The notes beneath the pieces are model-generated. The model had not been told where the DNA came from and searched no databases. It saw only the letters and a list, made by a program, of their open reading frames with translations. Both the position numbers and the translations under genes were made by a program. 64,000 bases of DNA from Cryptomeria japonica (taxonomy: Eukaryota > Streptophyta > Pinopsida > Cupressales > Cupressaceae): assembly GCF_030272615.1 (NCBI RefSeq), contig NC_081408.1, forward strand, positions 66,288,546 through 66,352,545, in the 5' to 3' direction. Shown in pieces: positions 47,127 through 59,094 of the stretch. Position 1 is the first letter of the stretch; each line of letters begins with the position of its first letter.

Positions 47127-47400
47127 CGCATATGCGCTACATTAATAACCGCATATGCGTTGTTAGTCCATAAAATGTTGGTAATCCCAACGGTATTCTT
47201 TTTTCCCATTTTGGACTAATAAGTAGAACGTACATGCTCCTAGTCCTAAATAATGTTATCCTAGGGTAGCGAATAATGGGCTCAATACCCCATCCGTGCT
47301 TACAAGTAATAAGTACCACGTAAGTGCTCCTTTGCCTTAAAAAGTTGTGGCAGGGTAGTGAACTAATAGTTTTAGTACCTTGTATGCGCTATTGGTAGTA
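47127..47400 (-). repeat. subterminal repeats on the transposase side
   Basis: Several copies of the motif family seen at 4999-5129: CGCATATGCGCTAC and CGCATATGCG (47127-47160), ACGTACATGCTCCTAGTCC (47227 on), CACGTAAGTGCTCC (47318 on), CCGTGCTTACAAGTAATAAGTACC (47294 on) and TTGTATGCGCTATT (47380 on). Some are palindromic. A related copy, GTATGCGCTGCTTACACCATAAGTACC, lies at 50033-50059. They are less regular than the left array. Confidence 0.6.
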
Positions 47401-47409
47401 GAAAATATG

Positions 47410-47668
47410 TGAATGAAAAGGGAGGGAGGGAGAGAGAGAGGGGGAGGGACAGAGAGAGAGAGGGAGAGGGAGAGGGGGCAGAGAAGGGGGGACGGAGAGA
47501 GAAGGGGGGCAGAAGGGAAGGAGGGAGGGAGAGAGGGAGAGAAGAGGGGCAAGGGTGGGAGAGAAGAATGGGTATGGGGGAAGGGAGAGGGAGAGTAGGG
47601 GGGAGGGAGGGAGAGGAGAGGGGGGAGGGAGGGGAAGGGGGAGGAAGAGAGATAGAGGGAAGGAGGGA

Positions 47669-47742
<74 letters not shown>

Positions 47743-48175
47743 AGGGAGAGGAAGAGAGAGAGAGAGGAAAGGAGGGAGAGGGAGAGAGGGAGAGAGAGTG
47801 GGGAGGGAAGGTAGAGAGAGGGATAGAGGTAGAGGGAGGGAGAGAGGGAGAGAAGAGGGGGGAGGGTGGGAGAGAAGAAGGGGTATGGAGGAAGGGAGAG
47901 GGAGAGTAGGGTGGAGGGAGAGAGGAGGGAAGGAGGGAGAGGGGGAGAGGGAGAGAGAGAGGGACGGAGGGAGAGGGAGAGAGAGGGAGAGAGAGAGAGA
48001 GGGGGGAGGGAAGGTAGATAGAGGAAGAGAGGTAGAGGGAGGGATAGAGGGAGAGAAGAGGGTGGGATAGAATAAGGGGTATGGAGGAAGGGAGAGGTAG
48101 AGTAGGGTGGACGGAGAGAGGAGGGAAGGAGGGAGAGGTAGAGAGGGGGGGGAGGTAGGGAGAGGTAGAGGGAGG

Positions 48176-48251
<76 letters not shown>

Positions 48252-48468
48252 AGACAGAGATACAGAGAGAGAGACAGAGAGACAAAGAGAGAGACAGAGG
48301 ACATGGGACACCATATGGCTGATCTCGATTGTGACTATAGGAATTACAGAAGAAGAGAAAGAGGGAGGGAGAGAAGAAGAGAAAGACATATAGGGTATGG
48401 AGGAAGGGAGAAGGGGAGAAAGTGAGAGAGAGGGATGGGGTATGGAGGAAGGGAGGAAGGGAGAAGGG

Positions 48469-48558
<90 letters not shown>

Positions 48559-48572
48559 GGGGAGGGAGAGGA
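47410..48572 (+). repeat. GA-rich microsatellite and minisatellite
   Basis: Almost pure purine on the + strand over more than 1 kb. Perfect (GA)n runs lie near 47677-47739, 48180-48247 and 48476-48553. Between them a longer unit containing GAGAAGAAGGGGTATGGAGG and GGGAGAGTAGGGTGGA recurs three times (near 47560, 47875 and 48072), so there is a higher-order repeat. Interrupted by a normal stretch at 48300-48345. Confidence 0.85.
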
Positions 48573-49555
48573 AGAGATTTAATTTCTAGGACACAATATG
48601 ACCCCTAACAACATCTAAGGGGTCATCATATACTCCCACTGCCACGAATACAATAAAATTTAATTTCTTTAGGTGATAGGAATTGTGTAACAACATGGGA
48701 AATCTTGCATACCCACCACTATCATTCTCCAGGACATCATTTTCGTTACTCTCCCTCTTTCTCTTCCTACTTGTTGTTTTCTTCTAAAAAACATATTGTA
48801 GGTACTCTAACTCATCATGTTGCTTTGTTGACACTATTTTCCACATCTTCTCTATTCATTAAAAACACATTCAAGAAGAATATTGCTGCAAGATTCCTTG
48901 TTTGTCATGGTAATATACCCGTGGTTCAATTTCAAACCCTATTCCTCCTATTCAATATACACACACAAATCCATCAGTCAACGAGACTCCAAGTGAAAAA
49001 ATAATGAGGCTTCGCTAAAAAGCAAGTGTAAGAGCTTGACCTAACCCTAAGAGTACTGCCTAAGTTGTAAAACATATGATGCTATTAAACTTGCAAAGTT
49101 ATAAGACTGATCTCGACTGTGACTATAGGAATTACACACTTGATTTCTTTCATGGGTATGTATCGTTCAAAGTTTTTTGACAAGTGATGATCATCATATA
49201 CTACCACTGCCATGCATACAACAAACTTTAATTTCTTTAGGGGACAAGCATTGTGTAACAACATGGGAGCTCTCGCATACCCACCACTATCATTCTCTAG
49301 GACATCATCTGTGTTACTCTCCCTCTTTCTCTTCCTACCTGTTGTTTCCTTCTAAAAAACATATTGCAGGTACTCTAACTCATCATGTTTATTTGTTGAC
49401 ACTATTTTCCACATCTACTCTACTCATTAAAAACACATTTGAGAAGAATATTGCTGCAGGTTTCCTTGTTTGTCATGGTAATAGACCCGTGGTTCAATTT
49501 CAGACCCTATTCCTTCTATTCAATATACACACACAAATCCATCAGTCAATTTTCT
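48318..49555 (+). repeat. tandem duplication flanking the GA repeats
   Basis: CTGATCTCGATTGTGACTATAGGAATTACA (48320 on) recurs at 49107. A block of about 380 bp from CATCATATACTCCCACTGCCA (48625-49003) recurs at 49193-49555 with about 10% change; shared landmarks are CACCACTATCATTCTC, CTAACTCATCATGTT and GTGGTTCAATTTCA. No coding potential is credible. It looks like one duplication whose left copy was split by growth of the GA run. Confidence 0.8.
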
Positions 49556-49639
49556 TAGGAGAGCATACATGATAAAAATCAAAGAGGAAGTTGCAGACAA
49601 GAAATAAATTCACTTACTTCTATAGAAGTGCAGACACAA

Positions 49640-49805
49640 TTACAGTGGGGTATGGAGGGAGGGAGGGAGACAAGAAGAGAAAGAGGGATGGGGTAAGGAG
49701 GAAGGGAGAAGGGGAGAAAGTGAGAGAGAGAGAGAGAGAGGGATGGGGTATGGAGGAAGGGATAAGGGGAGAGAGGGAGGGATGGGGTATGGAGGAAGGG
49801 AAAAG

Positions 49806-49855
<50 letters not shown>
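49640..49855 (+). repeat. second GA-rich block
   Basis: Similar composition to 47410-48572, with (GA)n at 49721-49740 and 49809-49852 and GGGATGGGGTATGGAGGAAGGG repeated three times. It is followed by CCTTGTATGC, as the left block is preceded by it at 47378, which fits duplication of the same border. Confidence 0.8.
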
Positions 49856-49856
<1 letters not shown>

Positions 49857-49892
49857 TGTATGCATTTGAGAGGGGGAGACAATACACTTAAA

Positions 49893-50027
49893 TGTGTATA
49901 TATATGTTTAATATATTATATATATATACACATATTATATATACAATATCATATTATACACATATTATATATTACATGTATTATATGTATATACATATAT
50001 TATATATAAAATATCATATTATACAAT
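49893..50027 (+). repeat. AT-rich palindromic stretch
   Basis: Runs of TATATA, ATATTATA and TATATGTATATACATATA, able to form several hairpins. It separates the GA block from the last subterminal motif at 50028. Confidence 0.7.
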
Positions 50028-50065
50028 AGCGCGTATGCGCTGCTTACACCATAAGTACCCTCTAC

Positions 50066-50408
50066 GCTCTTTTGACTGTTTAGGCTTGGAAATAGGCCTG
50101 GATGATAAAACTATGGTTTGGAAGTTTGATTTCCCTCCATTTCTCTCATTTTTGATGTGTTTTATTTTATCAACTTGGTTTATCAACTTTGTCATCATCA
50201 GGTTTATACTTCATCAAGTGGGTATTTCTAAAATTGCCACCATATTTTCACCCATTTTCTAAGATTTCTAACCATATAATTTTTTTTCAATTTGAACAAC
50301 AATAACATATTATTATTGAATTTCTTTTACCAATCTCTCCATGGTTCTCATAGACATAGGTGCACTAGTTTTTGAATAACTTTAAATATACTTATCTAAA
50401 TTAAAAAA

Positions 50409-50440
<32 letters not shown>

Positions 50441-52820
50441 AGTTCACTTGATTCTTTACAATTTTAAAAAACAAATTGTATTTTTGATTTGTTAAGTGCA
50501 ACTTATGCTTCGTGCACAAACAGGTACCTAATTTTTCAAGATAAAGTTGATTGGAAAAATCATAAAAAAAAAAATACTCAACATAAAATTACAAAACAAT
50601 ACAAATCTTCTAGTGCTCAGTCTTAACTACCTTTCTGCCAAAGGATTTGTCAAAATACTAAATCTAACTATGACTTTTTGATGCACACATGAGACACTAT
50701 GTTATGTTTTTTAGAAAAAATCAGGGTCAGGTTTTTGTGTGCGAAGTATTTGACCCCCTTAATATTATACAATTTTGAAAACATTTTGTAGTTTGAAAAC
50801 TAAATTTAGAGTACTACAATATTTGTTCTTTGATTATCTTCATATCTTGAGTGGATGACTTTCAAATTTTGCCTCCAAGTTCAGGTTCACCCGATTTCAG
50901 AAAAAAAAAAGTGTCCACTTATACCCCCCTTTTTGACCACCATCTTTATGCACTTACCCCAATGTAGAAAAAATTGTAATTAATGCTTAGTACTAGAGGA
51001 ATTTTGTGAAAGCGAATATCTCAAACTCTATCAAGTGTTGACTATCTCTTTCTTTACATGTTGTTAAGTGTATTTTATTTACAAAACTATGATTTCAATT
51101 TGAAATTGTTTTTGGCGAGCATTGATAGATATGTGGGTATTTAGTCTCCAATGTTTGTTTAAATAAAAAAAGAGAGCAATAAAGGGTTGAAGATATACTT
51201 TATTTATAGTTATAGATATATAGACTAGTAAAGGCCACTTTAAGGAAAATATAAAGTTGTGATGGGTAAGATTGTTCTTTCATAAGTGTGATTATATCAA
51301 ATGATTACTCCTATATATTAAAATATTATCTCTCTTATTACCTTAAAATAAGTATTCATTACATTGCAACAATCATGTTAGAGGACATTATATTTATACC
51401 TATGATTTTGCTATGCTTATGATTGGGTGTTAAATCTATCATTTGTATTTTTATGATAGTTATGTGCCCTTTTCAAACCTATCCTTCCATCATGATAATT
51501 CTTGAGACCACCATAGTCCCTCTCTCTGTCATACCATTCTTGACATCTCTGAAAAACGAATAGATTCATAGTTTTACTTTCATCCTTTTCTACTCTTTCC
51601 CTAAGTTTATAATTTGACAAAGTGAAATTGTAAGATTTATAAATTTTCATTAGTTTCTAATTTTTTATTTTATTTACAAGAGTTGCTTATCTACCTTTTT
51701 GTCACCCGTAAAACTCATCCTAGAAAACTTAACAACCCTATAACCTTATCATGCATTGTTGTATGTTAGATAGTTATCATGATATGTAAGTTTTGTTATT
51801 AATAATTTGTTAGCCTCCCTGCAATTTTCCATTTTGAATGTTCATACTTGCAGGTTGCCTTATTGTGCCTTTATTTCACACTTGAACTATTGAACTCTTT
51901 CTAAAAGTTCAATAGGTTCAAGGTTCAAAGCGAGATTTAGAAAAAAGTCATAAGTGGTCTTTGTCTTCACGAAAGCAAGCACATTATTGTTAGATGTTTT
52001 GAACTTTGAACCTGTGAACCTTAATTGATTCAAGGTTCAAAATGTCTTTTGTAAGTCACAGAAATGTATTATTGTATAACGAGCAGATGTCTATATGTTT
52101 TATGTTAGTTTTCAAACTTGGACTTTGAACAAATTTTCAAGCGGTTCAAAAGGTTCAAGCAATTCAATGGTTCAAGGCTTCTGCTTAATAATCATTGTTG
52201 TTGCTCATTCACGATATTGTTGTGTGCCGCTTGTTCATTGTTGTACTTCCTAAATGAATTTGAACCATTGAACTCTTTGTGAAATGGTTCAAGGTTCATA
52301 AGTTCACTTGAAAACTAATTCTAAGGCTTTTGATGACAATAAAAGTGGTGCAGAAAGAAGGAATATTCCCAACATTCAGCAATTTAAAATTTTAAATATG
52401 GAAACTAATCATGAGTGCATCAACTACTTGTCTGAAAGTGATGGATAATTAAAAATGTGTCAGATTTTAGTCATTTCACTGTTACTTTGTATGCTTGAGT
52501 GAATCATTATGAATCATGTGTGGCTTTATAGATATTTTCCCATCTGTTCAAAAGGAATGTATGAATTTATTTCCATAGTTTGTAAGGGTTGCAGCTGCAA
52601 TATTTGAGCAAATTTGAGGCATCGAAGGTAAAACCAGCTCTGATTTCCTGAGAAAGTTTCCTGTTTTAATGGTGATAATGGGTAAGTTCAGATGACTCCT
52701 CGTAAGCTATGTTTCTTTAAGTTCTGAAGATTTATCAATATAGGAAGAAAATCTCTAAATTGCTGGAGTAAAATTCTGCCTTGTTTTAGAATTTCTTGGT
52801 TAGAAGTATAGATAGGCAGT
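50066..52820. other. A+T-rich DNA without a supported gene
   Basis: Includes an AT dinucleotide run at 50408-50434 and a zone at 51880-52330 rich in GGTTCAA / TTGAACC (about fifteen copies on both strands). A 77-codon - strand frame at 51417-51650 matches nothing I know. Some of this may be the 5' part of the decayed element that follows. Confidence 0.5.
51880..52330. repeat. cluster of GGTTCAA / TTGAACC heptamers
   Basis: Dense, irregularly spaced copies in both orientations, some doubled as GGTTCAAGGTTCAA or TTGAACTTTGAACC. Not a simple tandem repeat. It lies 500-900 bp upstream of the reading frame at 52821. Confidence 0.6.
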
Positions 52821-55800
52821 ATGAGGCCAATATTGTCAAAGCTTGGTCAGACCTCGTGTCTAGTGAGCATATTACTAGAGATAGAAGATACTTCCTTGGC
52901 TCATGTTGATTTAGGATATTTATTAGAGAGAGCCAAGAACCCTCAAACTGGTTCAATGATGGAGAAAATAGTGAAAAGCAGTCTTGTTAAAGCTGTTGCG
53001 TTTCCGCTTCTCGCACCATGTCCAGATTTGGTGATTGCTTGCATGAATAGGTATGATATGGAGAAAAGATACATCGGAACTAGTAATGGTGAGCTGCTAG
53101 TCAATATTAATAGAGAAATAGTAATGGAGGCAATAGGAATTCCGCACAAGGACGAATATCGGGATTGGACCATTGGGAGCTCGTATGCCTATTTATCAGA
53201 AAAGAAAAGTAAGTACAGGAGTGTGATTGCTAGGAATTGGCTGCTGAAAGTTTAGAAAGGAGGGTCATGGATGCCAAAGCCCCTGACTAGAGAGCATTTC
53301 ATCACATAAGTGTGGGATATTGTGATACTTTTGAACAGGGTGAAGGGAAACTCACATTATGTCTACTGGGAAGATTGGATGTACTTTTTCAATGAGGTGT
53401 TGTTATCTAGTGACCAGTATCTTGATTGGTCTCAGGTAATTGCAGATAGACTTCATTAAATGTTGAGTAACTTTGTGGGAATGTTAGGTTTTTATATGTA
53501 TTCTTCTCTTTTCTTCATACTAGCTTGTACAAGGGATTGGCTTGGTTTTCTTAATGAACCTTGGGTATATGGGATGAGGGTGTATAATTATTATCCCTTG
53601 TTACAGCAACAAAGACATGTTGAGCAAATTGATAGATGAAATGGTGTCTTTGTGGGAAAAATTGCTTTTGAGCTCCAAGGGGATGTGAAAAGGAGAATGT
53701 TTGTTGAAGAAAATGAGTTCATAATCATATATGGTAGCTTCTTTATTCAATTTCCTAGGTTCACTTAACTATGCATAGGTGGTTTTGAGTGTCAACCATT
53801 CAAGCTTCCTAGGTATGCCTTTGACAGCTATGTACTTATAGAGTTGAGCAAGGAGCTAGCTTACATTGACAAATGATTGGTGACAAAGGGTAAGTCTAGA
53901 GTTGTATTCCCTATTGAACTTGGATACTATAGCTGCAAATTTGTATCTGACTCTCTGAACCTAGAATTGGAATTCAAGAGGATGAACCTACAGCCATATG
54001 TGGCAAGATGTAATTTTGATAGTAGAGGTTATGCCATTGAAAATATAAATATGGACAACCATTTTTGTCATGAACCTCAGTTGGAGGATTACTAGGAGAA
54101 TTGCAGTGACGAATATGAGGTAAGGAAAAGATTGTGGCCATGGTTCAGTTTGTAACAAATAATTACCATGAAGCTTCCAATCAATATATTTGTAGCACAA
54201 GAAGATACAGGGGAAGATATCTTAGACCTTGAGTTTGACATAGAGGTTCAAGGAAAACCAATTCCAAAAAATTGATTGGAATAGAAAGGAGGATGACAAT
54301 GTTCAAGCTAGAACCTTCAATGTTGTGAGAAGAATAGAGAGATGGTTGAGAAACCAAAAGTTTAAGGAGGGATCTCACATTTCCTCACATGAACTAAGAG
54401 TTAATTCACACATTGTGACTCAATCTCCCATTTCTTCCACTAATGAAATTGTTAATGTTGTGGGTTTTTCAGGGCCTATTGTAGAGAAATTCCAACCTCT
54501 GAGATCAAAGAGGTCACCATCAGGTTCCATAGCTGCTTGAGTAACTCAGTCTAGGAGTAAGAAGAAGAGTAGGGAGAACATTTTGAAATAGGTTGTTGTA
54601 GACCTAGACCCTAGTGAAGGGATAGAGGTAACAATGGATCAAAAGGATTTGGAAGAACTTGAGATGCAAGAAATTGACATGGGTAAAGAAGTGGAAAGAA
54701 AACAAGACCCCATGAACACTTGGTCATTATCACTTCACTCGATATATAGACAACTCCTCCACCTAAAGAGCCTGCAAATAAACAACGATGGTTGGAAGGT
54801 GTTGTTGGAAAGAAATGGAGTGTAGTGCCAATTACAATCCCTATGGAAGACATGGTCAACAAATTTTTGGGAAAGGCATCAAAGCTGAGAAAACTCAAGA
54901 CTCAAACAATGGTTGAAGTGGATGAAGCAACAGGTCACTGGACAGTCGAGATAGCCAAACCAATTCCAGAGAGAGATGCAAACAAAGCTACTGAGGAAGA
55001 CTTTATAGTTGAAAAGATAGACTTAGGAGTTTCTTCATGTGTCGTAGATGTTAAGCATTTGGAGTCATCCACAAAAAGGATAATTTCTAGGACATGGAAA
55101 GATGAAAAGATAAAAGGGAATTGAAGAAAGTCTTCACTCAGATGGCTGAGTATATGAATTTCATTCATAATCCAAATCCCCAACCTTTGTCATAGGTACC
55201 TATATCATTTGATCCTAAAGCTCTAGCCAATCAGAAAATGTTGGACCAGGTTCAAAGGAATAGAATAGTCACAAAGATGTTCAATAAATGGTTGGATCTT
55301 ATAATGCAACAAGGATCAAACTACATCATCAATTTGGTGAAGGTTTATAATGATGCCAAGACTGTGAGCAAGGAATTGGAGCTGGAGACTATGGCCTAGG
55401 AGAAATAAAGGATCAAATGGGTGGTAGTTCTTGCGCAAATGAACGACATACAAATGTATGTAGTGATGATGATCTTAGCCAAAAAACTAGTAGAAAATAT
55501 GGATGATAATGTGTTATATGTATCAAAGAAGAATGTGGAGTGGCATAACTCAATCATTAAATAGGGGCATGAAGAGTCCACTAAGCTTCTTAGAGGATTG
55601 ATAGACTTAATTGATACAATGGAGAAGGATCTCAAGTGCATTGATATTCAGCTGATGAAAAGTGATGCTAAGACAATTGAAGCAGCCATACATATGACCA
55701 AAATCTTTCAGGAAAGAATACAATTCATCCAGATGACAAAATCCTTGACCATGGATGACTTCTCAAAGGTGGCTAGGATCAAATCAATGCTCACAGTCTG

Positions 55801-56008
55801 TTTCGATCATTTGGAGGCACATAAGGAAAGGGTGACACAAGTGAACATCGACAAGGAGGTGTGGAAGCAAAGAATTCAGCACATCAGACTTCCATATTAT
55901 CAGGGCATCCTGAACTTCTCGGTGACAAATTTGGAATGGAATGGAATGCATGGTTCTGCGGCAAAGCAGGACAAATCAGTAACTTCTTCTACCACAGTGG
56001 AATCATGA
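52821..56008 (+). pseudogene. long decayed reading frame of unknown function
   Basis: About 1060 codons, starting MRPILSKLGQTSCLVSILL. The frame is constant to 54095, with stops at several likely Gln codons, then changes frame near 54100-54320, 54800 and 55130-55600. Recognisable character: AFPLLAPCPDLVIACMNRYD, NREIVMEAIGIPHKDEYRDW, FFIQFPRFT, FVSDSLNLELEFKRM, later Lys/Glu-rich stretches and a helical, probably coiled-coil end (MIDLIDTMEKDLKCIDIQLM). I recognise no domain; I suspect an extra ORF of a plant retrotransposon, as it ends 840 bp before an LTR/primer-site junction. A 3'-UTR-like T-rich stretch with AATAAAATG (56261 on) follows. Confidence 0.5.
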
Positions 56009-56869
56009 TTAATCCAAGAATGAGTTGTCAGCCTCATAGTGGTTGTTGTTTTAGTTTTTCTTTCCTGTTATAGTAAGTGGTTTCTTTAATCTTTGGTTAA
56101 AGTAAAGTGTATTTTTGTTATGTAAAAAATATGATCCGGCTGGATACTTTAGCTAGAAAGCTTATTTTTGTTGAGGTCCAAAAAACTTTAATTTTTCAAG
56201 TAACAAACAATATCCATTTTTTTTTCTATGAACTGTTTAAATTGGAATGACTGATTATCAATAAAATGTTATGGTGTGCAGTCTTTGAATCTGTGTATTT
56301 AAAGATTAGCAATGTTTCTTGAGAAATTTGTTATGGGCATGATATCATTTATGATCAGTTATTTCTATGTTTTTTTTCTGAGTTCATGGTTTCTATTAAT
56401 TGTTAGCAGATTCATTGTGTATTGAGTTGTTGTAATCCCCCTTGTCTTGTGAGGCATGAGAGAGTATTGATTAGACATCAATATTGTTGTGCATTTTCTA
56501 TGCTTTGAATTTATAAAGTGAGTGTGTGTGTGAATCAGGGTCTATGAGCTCCTATTTAATCATCAGAATATTTTCTTTGTTTTAGTTAGAAGGCATTCAT
56601 TTGTGTTGATGGTGAATGCTAAAGCCTTTCCATGCTTTCTGGTAATAAGTGTCAACATTTTATTTATGTATTAAATTCATTGCAAATCATATGAGGAGTT
56701 TCCCTCTAATGCAGAGGTTGGATTTTAATTAATTCATCCAACTGTTGGTAATTTGTTTCCTTTCATAAAGGGGCGTACAAGAGTTATTTTTCTGTTCAGA
56801 GAAAACAAATAGATTTCAGGAAAGAGACAAATCTGTTTATGAACAGATTTTTGGTGACTCTGTTGGGGA
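56009..56869 (+). repeat. putative 5' LTR end and primer site of a gypsy element
   Basis: TGGTGACTCTGTTGGGGA at 56852-56869 resembles the TGGCGACTCTGCTGGGGA primer site common in plant Ty3/gypsy elements. The LTR would end at GAACA (56845). I could not fix its start: a TGTTGTTTT at 56042 would give about 800 bp, but the LTR could be longer and include the reading frame before it. No partner LTR is in the window. Confidence 0.5.
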
Positions 56870-58360
56870 GTCGAATTAGAAGATTGGTTGCCTAGTTGCA
56901 AGACTGGAGTCAAAGAGATATACTAGGTCCCAAAGAAGGGAGCGGATAGTTGATTCTGTCTTTCAGGAGTTACAAAACCTCAATTTTCAACCCACCTTTT
57001 CACCTCAAAGACGAGCAAGAAGTAGGCCTCCTTCCCCATCCCCATCATCTCCTATGTCCTTAGTGTGTCGAGCTTTGACCCTGAATGGTATTACTTTACC
57101 AAAAATAATCAACCCAACTCTGCTTAATATCATCTTTCCAATGGCAATAAATATTCCTTGGGGGACTATTGTAGGTCCATTGAATTTAGGATTAAATTTG
57201 AACCCCTTACCCAAAGATGCTAGAGATCAGCTGCCAAAGTTTAGTGGGGATGGGAAAATCATGGTTAATGAGCACCTAAATGTATTCAATGTAGCTTGTG
57301 GGATAATAGATGTTCAACATGAGGATGTTGTTATAAGATTGTTTGTTCAAACACTAACTGGAGTAGTTGCACATTGTTTCTATCACCTACCAAACAACGT
57401 GATAAAAAATGGCAGAGTTTGAAAACATGGTTTGTGGCAAGATTTAAAGTGATCGAATATGAACACTCTCTCTTGGCTCAATTGGCCCAATTAAAGAAAG
57501 AGATTATGGTGTCTATGAGGGACTTTGTAGAAAAATTTGATAAAATTATGCATAAAATTTTGGTCACCTTTAGATGATAATTTGAAGTGTTTTTTTATAA
57601 ATTCTATGCCTTTAGAAATAGGTTGGACAAAGAGTTGCAGATTTAAGTGCTGCCAAAACCCTTATCATTGAATTGGAGGATGATCTGATCATGACAGGTA
57701 AATGGAAAAGAGAAGTACAGACTCCTAGTGCCCAACCTTCTACTTGTTCCGACCCTGTGATCCAAAGATTGATGAATGATGTGATTACCCTTAAAAGATA
57801 ATTACCTAAATCCAGTACATCATACCCATATCCCTATCAAGATGTACCTAGGAAAAATACAAATTAGTCTTTGGGGTTTGTGAACAAGACTTTGCAATTA
57901 GCCCCTGCTCGGCAATTGAGGCACCGCCACCTAAAGGGAGTATGTGTGTTTTTCATCTCATCGACGGACATGAAGGTAGTTCCTGTCTTGAGATGGTGCG
58001 TTATGAACAATTGATTAACTCTAAAGATACCCCAAATGAGTGGACTGAAGAAGAATCTTTAAAGCAACCTGGCAACTCTAAAATCCACTTGCTACAGTAC
58101 GAGTTAGATTCAAAAAGAGGGGGTGATATTTTGGGTACTTTATAATATCCTTCATGTGCTGTGCTCACAAAAAATCAACAAAATGTGAAACCTCAGGGTG
58201 CCCCTTCATCTTCTACTATGAGTTTCAAAGGTAAGGAGATGGTTTCAAAATTTCATAACAATGATAAAAAATTACAAGATTCTCCATTGTTAAGGTCTGT
58301 TGAAAAGGAAAGTTCATTTGATATTGTAGAATTTTGTAAATCTTCTCAAATTTAAATTAC
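56870..58360 (+). pseudogene. gag of the second gypsy element, broken
   Basis: In frame after the primer site: Arg/Ser/Pro-rich start (RRARSRPPSPSPSSPMS), then capsid with DQLPKFSGDGKIMVNEHLN, VVIRLFVQTLTG and, after a frameshift near 57410, LKTWFVARFKVIEYEHSLLA. A second frameshift brings in CVFHLIDGHEGSSCLEMV (near 57942), the place of the nucleocapsid zinc site, in unusual form. Ends in a Ser/Lys-rich linker. Several stops. The capsid is of the type paired with Tat-related pol in plants, to judge by the pol that follows. Confidence 0.7.
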
Positions 58361-59094
58361 ACCTACCGAGTACCTTAAGATAAATCCCAAAGAGTTAGAT
58401 AGGCTCTTTCAGTTCATAAAAGGAAATAATGTACTGCAAGCTAATGGAACACAAAGTCAATGAATGCCATATTGCCTACGCACAGTAATGAATCAGTTTA
58501 CCCTGTTGCTCATGAAAATGTACCTGAAATAACTTCTCTCCAAACAGATGATTCTTTGTCTACCCTTGAGTCAAAACTTGAACCCTTTTACATATCATTG
58601 TTTATAAATGGTCATAAGTTAAATAATTGTATTATAAATTCAGGTGCGTTTGATAATATAATGCCTTTTATAGTAGCTAAAGCATTAGGGTTGTCCTTGA
58701 CAAAAACATTTGGTAGATGTTATTCTATGGATTCAAAACAAATTCCTCTATTAGGATAAATTAAGGATGCTCAAGTAGTTCTTGCCGCCCACCTGAACAA
58801 AATAATTAAGTTGACTATTCTGATAGCTGACATCCCAGCTAGCTATGATATGTTGCTAAGTCATACATTCTATAGATATTTAGGAGGTGAAATTAAAATG
58901 GATTGGTCTCAAGCCACAATTAATGTTGGAAAACATTGAGTCATTCTGCAGCCTGAACCAAAGTCTAAATTCAGTGTTTTCCCTTCTGATGACCCTACAA
59001 CTCAAATTTTGTATCATGATTGTCTATTTGGAAACTACATGATTTTGTCTGATTATGAGGTAGTGGGAGATCTATCACATCCTAAGGGAGAATA
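58361..59094 (+). pseudogene. protease region of the second gypsy element, broken
   Basis: PTEYLKINPKELDRLFQFIKG before the protease, then LFINGHKLNNCIINSGAFDNIMP, where the catalytic DSGA appears as NSGA, and VAKALGLSLTKTFG. The frame continues past a stop at 58757 with ILIADIPASYDMLLSHTFY, the usual second half of the domain. Loss of the catalytic Asp makes it inactive. Confidence 0.72.

Larger units (their letters stand above)
4954..50065. mobile_element. putative two-gene DNA transposon, enlarged by nested LTR elements
   Basis: Inferred from layout. A 29-bp array built on TATGCGCTGCTT and GAGCACGTACATGC lies just outside the start of a + strand spliced gene (5247). Related motifs in opposite orientation (GGAGCATGTACG, GCGCATACAAGG read on the - strand) lie just outside the start of a - strand transposase gene (46819). 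The two genes converge. Removing copia 1 with its nested gypsy (26.4 kb) and copia 2 (6.7 kb) leaves roughly 9.4 kb between 4.95 and 47.4 kb, a normal size for an autonomous element. A further copy of the terminal motif, GCGCGTATGCGCTGCTTACA at 50028-50047, suggests the right end may reach about 50.07 kb, with GA repeats grown inside it. I could not find the exact termini or a target duplication. Superfamily unassigned. Confidence 0.55.

Noticed and set aside
47337-48389. Very long - strand frames made of Ser, Leu and Pro, and + strand frames of Arg, Glu and Gly
   Set aside because: They are translations of GA/CT microsatellite in all frames; no start context, no domain, open in several frames at once.
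48705-49572. Two related frames of 99 and 131 codons
   Set aside because: They are the two copies of a non-coding duplication; stops and lengths differ and no domain is seen.
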